Made by a program: the position numbers and the translations under genes. From Sporosarcina jeotgali (GTDB taxonomy: Bacteria > Bacillota > Bacilli > Bacillales_A > Planococcaceae): a stretch of 64,000 nucleotides of DNA. A model generated the notes under the pieces. It saw nothing but the letters and a program-made list of their open reading frames with translations. It ran no database searches and was not told the DNA's origin. Shown here piece after piece: positions 61,842 to 64,000 of the stretch (within the stretch, counting starts at the first letter, position 1; each line of letters begins with the position of its first letter). The stretch is taken from positions 725,001 through 789,000 of the forward strand of contig NZ_CP116341.1 in assembly GCF_033304595.1 (NCBI RefSeq), given 5' to 3'.

Positions 61842-62288
61842 ATGAAACTGGAAATAAAATCTGTAGACGACTCAAATCGACTGGAAGTTCTCACCTTGCA
61901 AGTACTGCCTGAACAGCGGGGGTTCATCGAGACGCCCGAGGAATGTCTGAAAGAAGCGGAGGAGTGGCCGGAATTCAGGCCGGTCGGTTTGTATTCGGAC
62001 GGAATGCTCGTAGGATTCGCAATGTACGGGGCACTTCTAGACAACGTAGGCGGGCGGAATGTGTGGCTGGACCGGCTGCTGATTGATGCCCAGCATCAGC
62101 GGCGAGGATACGGGCGCCGGTTCACCGAACTGCTGATTGCGCGGCTAGAAGTGGAATACGGGAAACAGCCGATATACTTGAGTGTCTATGAGGAGAATGC
62201 GAGCGCGAGAAAACTGTACGAGTCACTCGGGTTTCAATTTATCAATGAGTATGACGCAGACGGGGAATTGATTTATCGAAAAAAGTAA
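61842..62288 (+). CDS. GNAT acetyltransferase (diamine/spermidine type, BltD-like)
   Basis: A 148-residue N-acetyltransferase. Acetyl-CoA-binding motif A is LIDAQHQRRGYGRRFTELLI (about 81-100), followed by SVYEENASARKLYESLGFQ. The early FIETPEECLKEAEEWPEFRP and VGLYSDGMLVGFAMYG are typical of spermine/spermidine acetyltransferases such as BltD and PaiA. It would acetylate polyamines in the cytoplasm. GAGAAGGA precedes the ATG. Confidence 0.85.
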   Translation: MKLEIKSVDDSNRLEVLTLQVLPEQRGFIETPEECLKEAEEWPEFRPVGLYSDGMLVGFAMYGALLDNVGGRNVWLDRLLIDAQHQRRGYGRRFTELLIARLEVEYGKQPIYLSVYEENASARKLYESLGFQFINEYDADGELIYRKK

Positions 62289-62300
62289 ACTCAACTCAAT

Positions 62301-62338
62301 AAGAAAAGCGGCCTCCCTACCGGGAAAGCCGCTTTTTT
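62301..62338 (+). terminator. Terminator after the acetyltransferase gene
   Basis: AAAAGCGGC and GCCGCTTTT pair around a loop containing CTCCCTACCGGGA, followed by T. It overlaps the end of the convergent pseudogene. Confidence 0.8.
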
Positions 62339-62779
62339 GCCGTCTGTTGTTCAAGTGTAATCGGCATGTACTCCGTCACTTTGCCTAGCCCATATTGGGG
62401 CGTGTTGACATATACGGATTCATATTGACCTTTGGAAATTTTATACGTTTCATGGTAGATACCGACTGCATCATTCTTGGAGGTAAGCCGGTTGAACTTT
62501 CAGGTGCTTTCCGTTCTTCGAATAGGCGAGCAGATCGTCGAGGGACCGCCAATACTGGATCAGTGCGGTAGTGCGCAGCTCGAAGTAATTTTCGGCGGAA
62601 TGAAAACCAAGTTCTTTTTTATGTGTATACAATTCTTTTATCATGCCTGGCATTGCAAGAAAAACAGGCAGCCATCTGTGGACGGAAAGCCTTTTATTGA
62701 TACGCATACCGATGATAAAGACCACGATGTCCTCCGAGTTGTCGGCTGTATGCCTGCCGTGTAAAATAGATGATGGCAT
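62317..62779 (-). pseudogene. Frameshifted DUF4188 family gene
   Basis: From ATG 62779 behind AAGGAGG the frame reads DIVVFIIGMRINKRLSVHRW, MPGMIKELYTHKKELGFHS and YWRSLDDLLAYSKNGKHLK, then diverges and stops at 62471. In the next frame the family continues as NDAVGIYHETYKISKGQYE and VYVNTPQYGLGKVTEYMPI up to TAG at 62317. The shift lies near 62490-62500. DUF4188 proteins resemble heme-dependent monooxygenase-like folds, function unproven. Confidence 0.85.
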
Positions 62780-63182
62780 GAAGTTAATCCTCCTTCGCTT
62801 AGTCCTGTACCGCGTTTTTATCCACCACTATATCTCGTTTTCATCCCGCGTATGGTCACTAATTGATTTTTGTAGTGTTGAAAGAATGAGAATGGATAAG
62901 CATCTTACAGGGGGAAGCTAGGTATTTATGATCTGTTTGTTGATTCTTGCACAGTTTGAATCACCATTGAACTTTGTACACGATTTATTTAAGAATTTAT
63001 CTCGGATTACCTATTAGTTTAATGTACAAACCACTTCTACAGCGAAGGCTAAGTAATTCAGGTATAATAATATCTAAGAAAAGCAAGTGTCTACCTTTGT
63101 CGTTTTTTTATTATCGAAAAAGACAGTGGTTTACGTAATAATGCGTTATGATTAATAAAAGTGCTTTACAAGGAGGTTGACG
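62780..63182. other. Intergenic gap before the AAA ATPase gene
   Basis: About 400 bases of A/T-rich sequence. A short plus-strand frame at 62643-62921 overlaps the pseudogene and has no ribosome binding site. I see no repeat copy. Confidence 0.5.
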
Positions 63183-64000
63183 ATGAGCCAGCTAACATCT
63201 GCACATATTAAATATTATCGCGGACTGCAAGATATTGATATCAAGGAACTAACCGCTGTCAATATTTTTGTTGGTGAAAATAACAGCGGTAAAACATCTA
63301 TATTGGAAGCAATTCAATTAATGTCCAACCCACTGTCATTGAGAGAATTTCGCTCGGTATCAAGAATGAGAGAGCGCTTTTTTGTTGGACACAGATATAC
63401 CTCATCTGAGGAATTGATCTCTTGGATGTTTTCATTAAATCGGGATAAACAGCGTGAAAATATTTGTTTGGCATTCGAACTGGATTCAAATTACTTTAAC
63501 TTAAAATATTCATTGCATGAAGAAGAATACATTGTTATCGGAACGGATAACTTATCAACTGATACCAATGAAGTGCAAGAGGACACGTATTATAGGGAAG
63601 ATACAGTAAAACAATTAACTATCGATGTAGAAGTTAAAAAAAATCAAAAAGAAGCTATTACTGAAAAATATATTTTTAATGAATTTAAACCACAAGAGTT
63701 CCAATTACTAGAACAAAGAAAAGAGATATTTTCATCCTCTTTTATTTCGGCCATGGATCACCGCATACAACCTTTATCACCTTTGCTTGTGAATGAATTG
63801 ATTAAAAGTGGAGACAGACCCAAATTTATAGAAGCCTTACAACAATTTGACCCTCAAATCAGTGGGATTGAACTATTGATGGATACAACATCTCGTCGAA
63901 AGTCTGCTCCGGTACCTTACATTCAACACGAAACGCTTGGATTAGTTCCTGTATCAATATTTGGAGATGGTCTAAGAAAAGCATTATTAATCGCCTCTCG
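63183..64000 (+). CDS. OLD/RecF-like AAA ATPase, N-terminal part (runs off the window)
   Basis: AAGGAGG lies at a good distance from ATG 63183 and the frame is open to the window end (272 codons). Walker A VNIFVGENNSGKTSILEAI is at about residues 27-45, after the RecF-type opening SAHIKYYRGLQDIDIKELT. Near the cut, FGDGLRKALLIAS resembles the ABC signature region of AAA_15/AAA_21 proteins. Such ATPases pair with TOPRIM or other nucleases in defence systems (OLD, Gabija GajA, PARIS AriA), but the deciding C-terminus and neighbour are outside the window. Confidence 0.8.
   Translation, partial: MSQLTSAHIKYYRGLQDIDIKELTAVNIFVGENNSGKTSILEAIQLMSNPLSLREFRSVSRMRERFFVGHRYTSSEELISWMFSLNRDKQRENICLAFELDSNYFNLKYSLHEEEYIVIGTDNLSTDTNEVQEDTYYREDTVKQLTIDVEVKKNQKEAITEKYIFNEFKPQEFQLLEQRKEIFSSSFISAMDHRIQPLSPLLVNELIKSGDRPKFIEALQQFDPQISGIELLMDTTSRRKSAPVPYIQHETLGLVPVSIFGDGLRKALLIAS

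Overview
The window looks like chromosome of a motile, naturally competent, S-layer-forming low-GC Gram-positive bacterium of the Bacillales, most likely in the Sporosarcina/Planococcaceae neighbourhood. This is inferred from gene content: slaP-secA2 accessory Sec genes, tagO and an LCP ligase, degSU, comK, the comF genes, a hemEHY-yhfH-lplJ-lcfB block, sigma-D flagellar genes with FliW/CsrA, strong AAGGAGG ribosome binding sites and many rho-independent terminators. No rRNA, tRNA or CRISPR array was seen.

Layout. 0-7.7 kb: nagB, slaP-secA2 (S-layer export), tagO, an LCP cell-wall polymer ligase and yvyE. 7.8-11.4 kb: degS-degU, a lipoprotein, a small conserved gene and comK. 11.5-30 kb: an M20 amidohydrolase, hmoB, the hemE-hemH-hemY operon, yhfH, lplJ, a BceRS-BceAB-type antimicrobial peptide sensing and resistance operon, lcfB under a FadR operator, a chemoreceptor and a YuxL-type S9 peptidase. 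30-35.4 kb: a tandem-repeat field, comFB, a divergent minor flagellin with a FliS-like chaperone, an enoyl-CoA hydratase and a YuxH-type EAL/HDOD protein. 35.4-45.6 kb: degV-comFA-comFC-yvyF, then flgM-flgN-flgK-flgL-yviE-fliW-csrA and the flagellin gene hag. 45.7-64 kb: an accessory region with a parA-led operon broken by a 3.2-kb transposon, an SLH surface protein, decayed genes, an ABC-3C putative defence system, small paralogous proteins, a SWIM protein, an acetyltransferase, a broken DUF4188 gene and the start of an OLD/AAA-type ATPase gene that runs off the window.

Most striking feature. hag is interrupted by two related group I introns without homing endonuclease genes. Removing the first (44737-45100) restores a 274-residue flagellin. 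The second begins in or just after the terminal codons and ends exactly before a second, diverged copy of the same C-terminal tail (45540-45584). Splicing of intron 2 would therefore either swap the last residues or add a second copy of the tail, while unspliced RNA still ends correctly. The gene also has a sigma-D promoter and a CsrA-type hairpin in its leader, next to fliW-csrA.

Other points. The transposon sits inside parA with a 7-bp direct repeat, and deleting it with one repeat copy restores a 355-codon frame exactly. Intergenic DNA holds several repeat families: 21-bp tandem arrays of two kinds, a 112-126-bp tandem array, a ~135-bp MITE-like element in three copies, and a palindromic element scattered only through the accessory region. 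Compared with B. subtilis, degSU is separated from degV-comF by about 26 kb carrying hem/yhf-type genes, and comFB has left the comF cluster.
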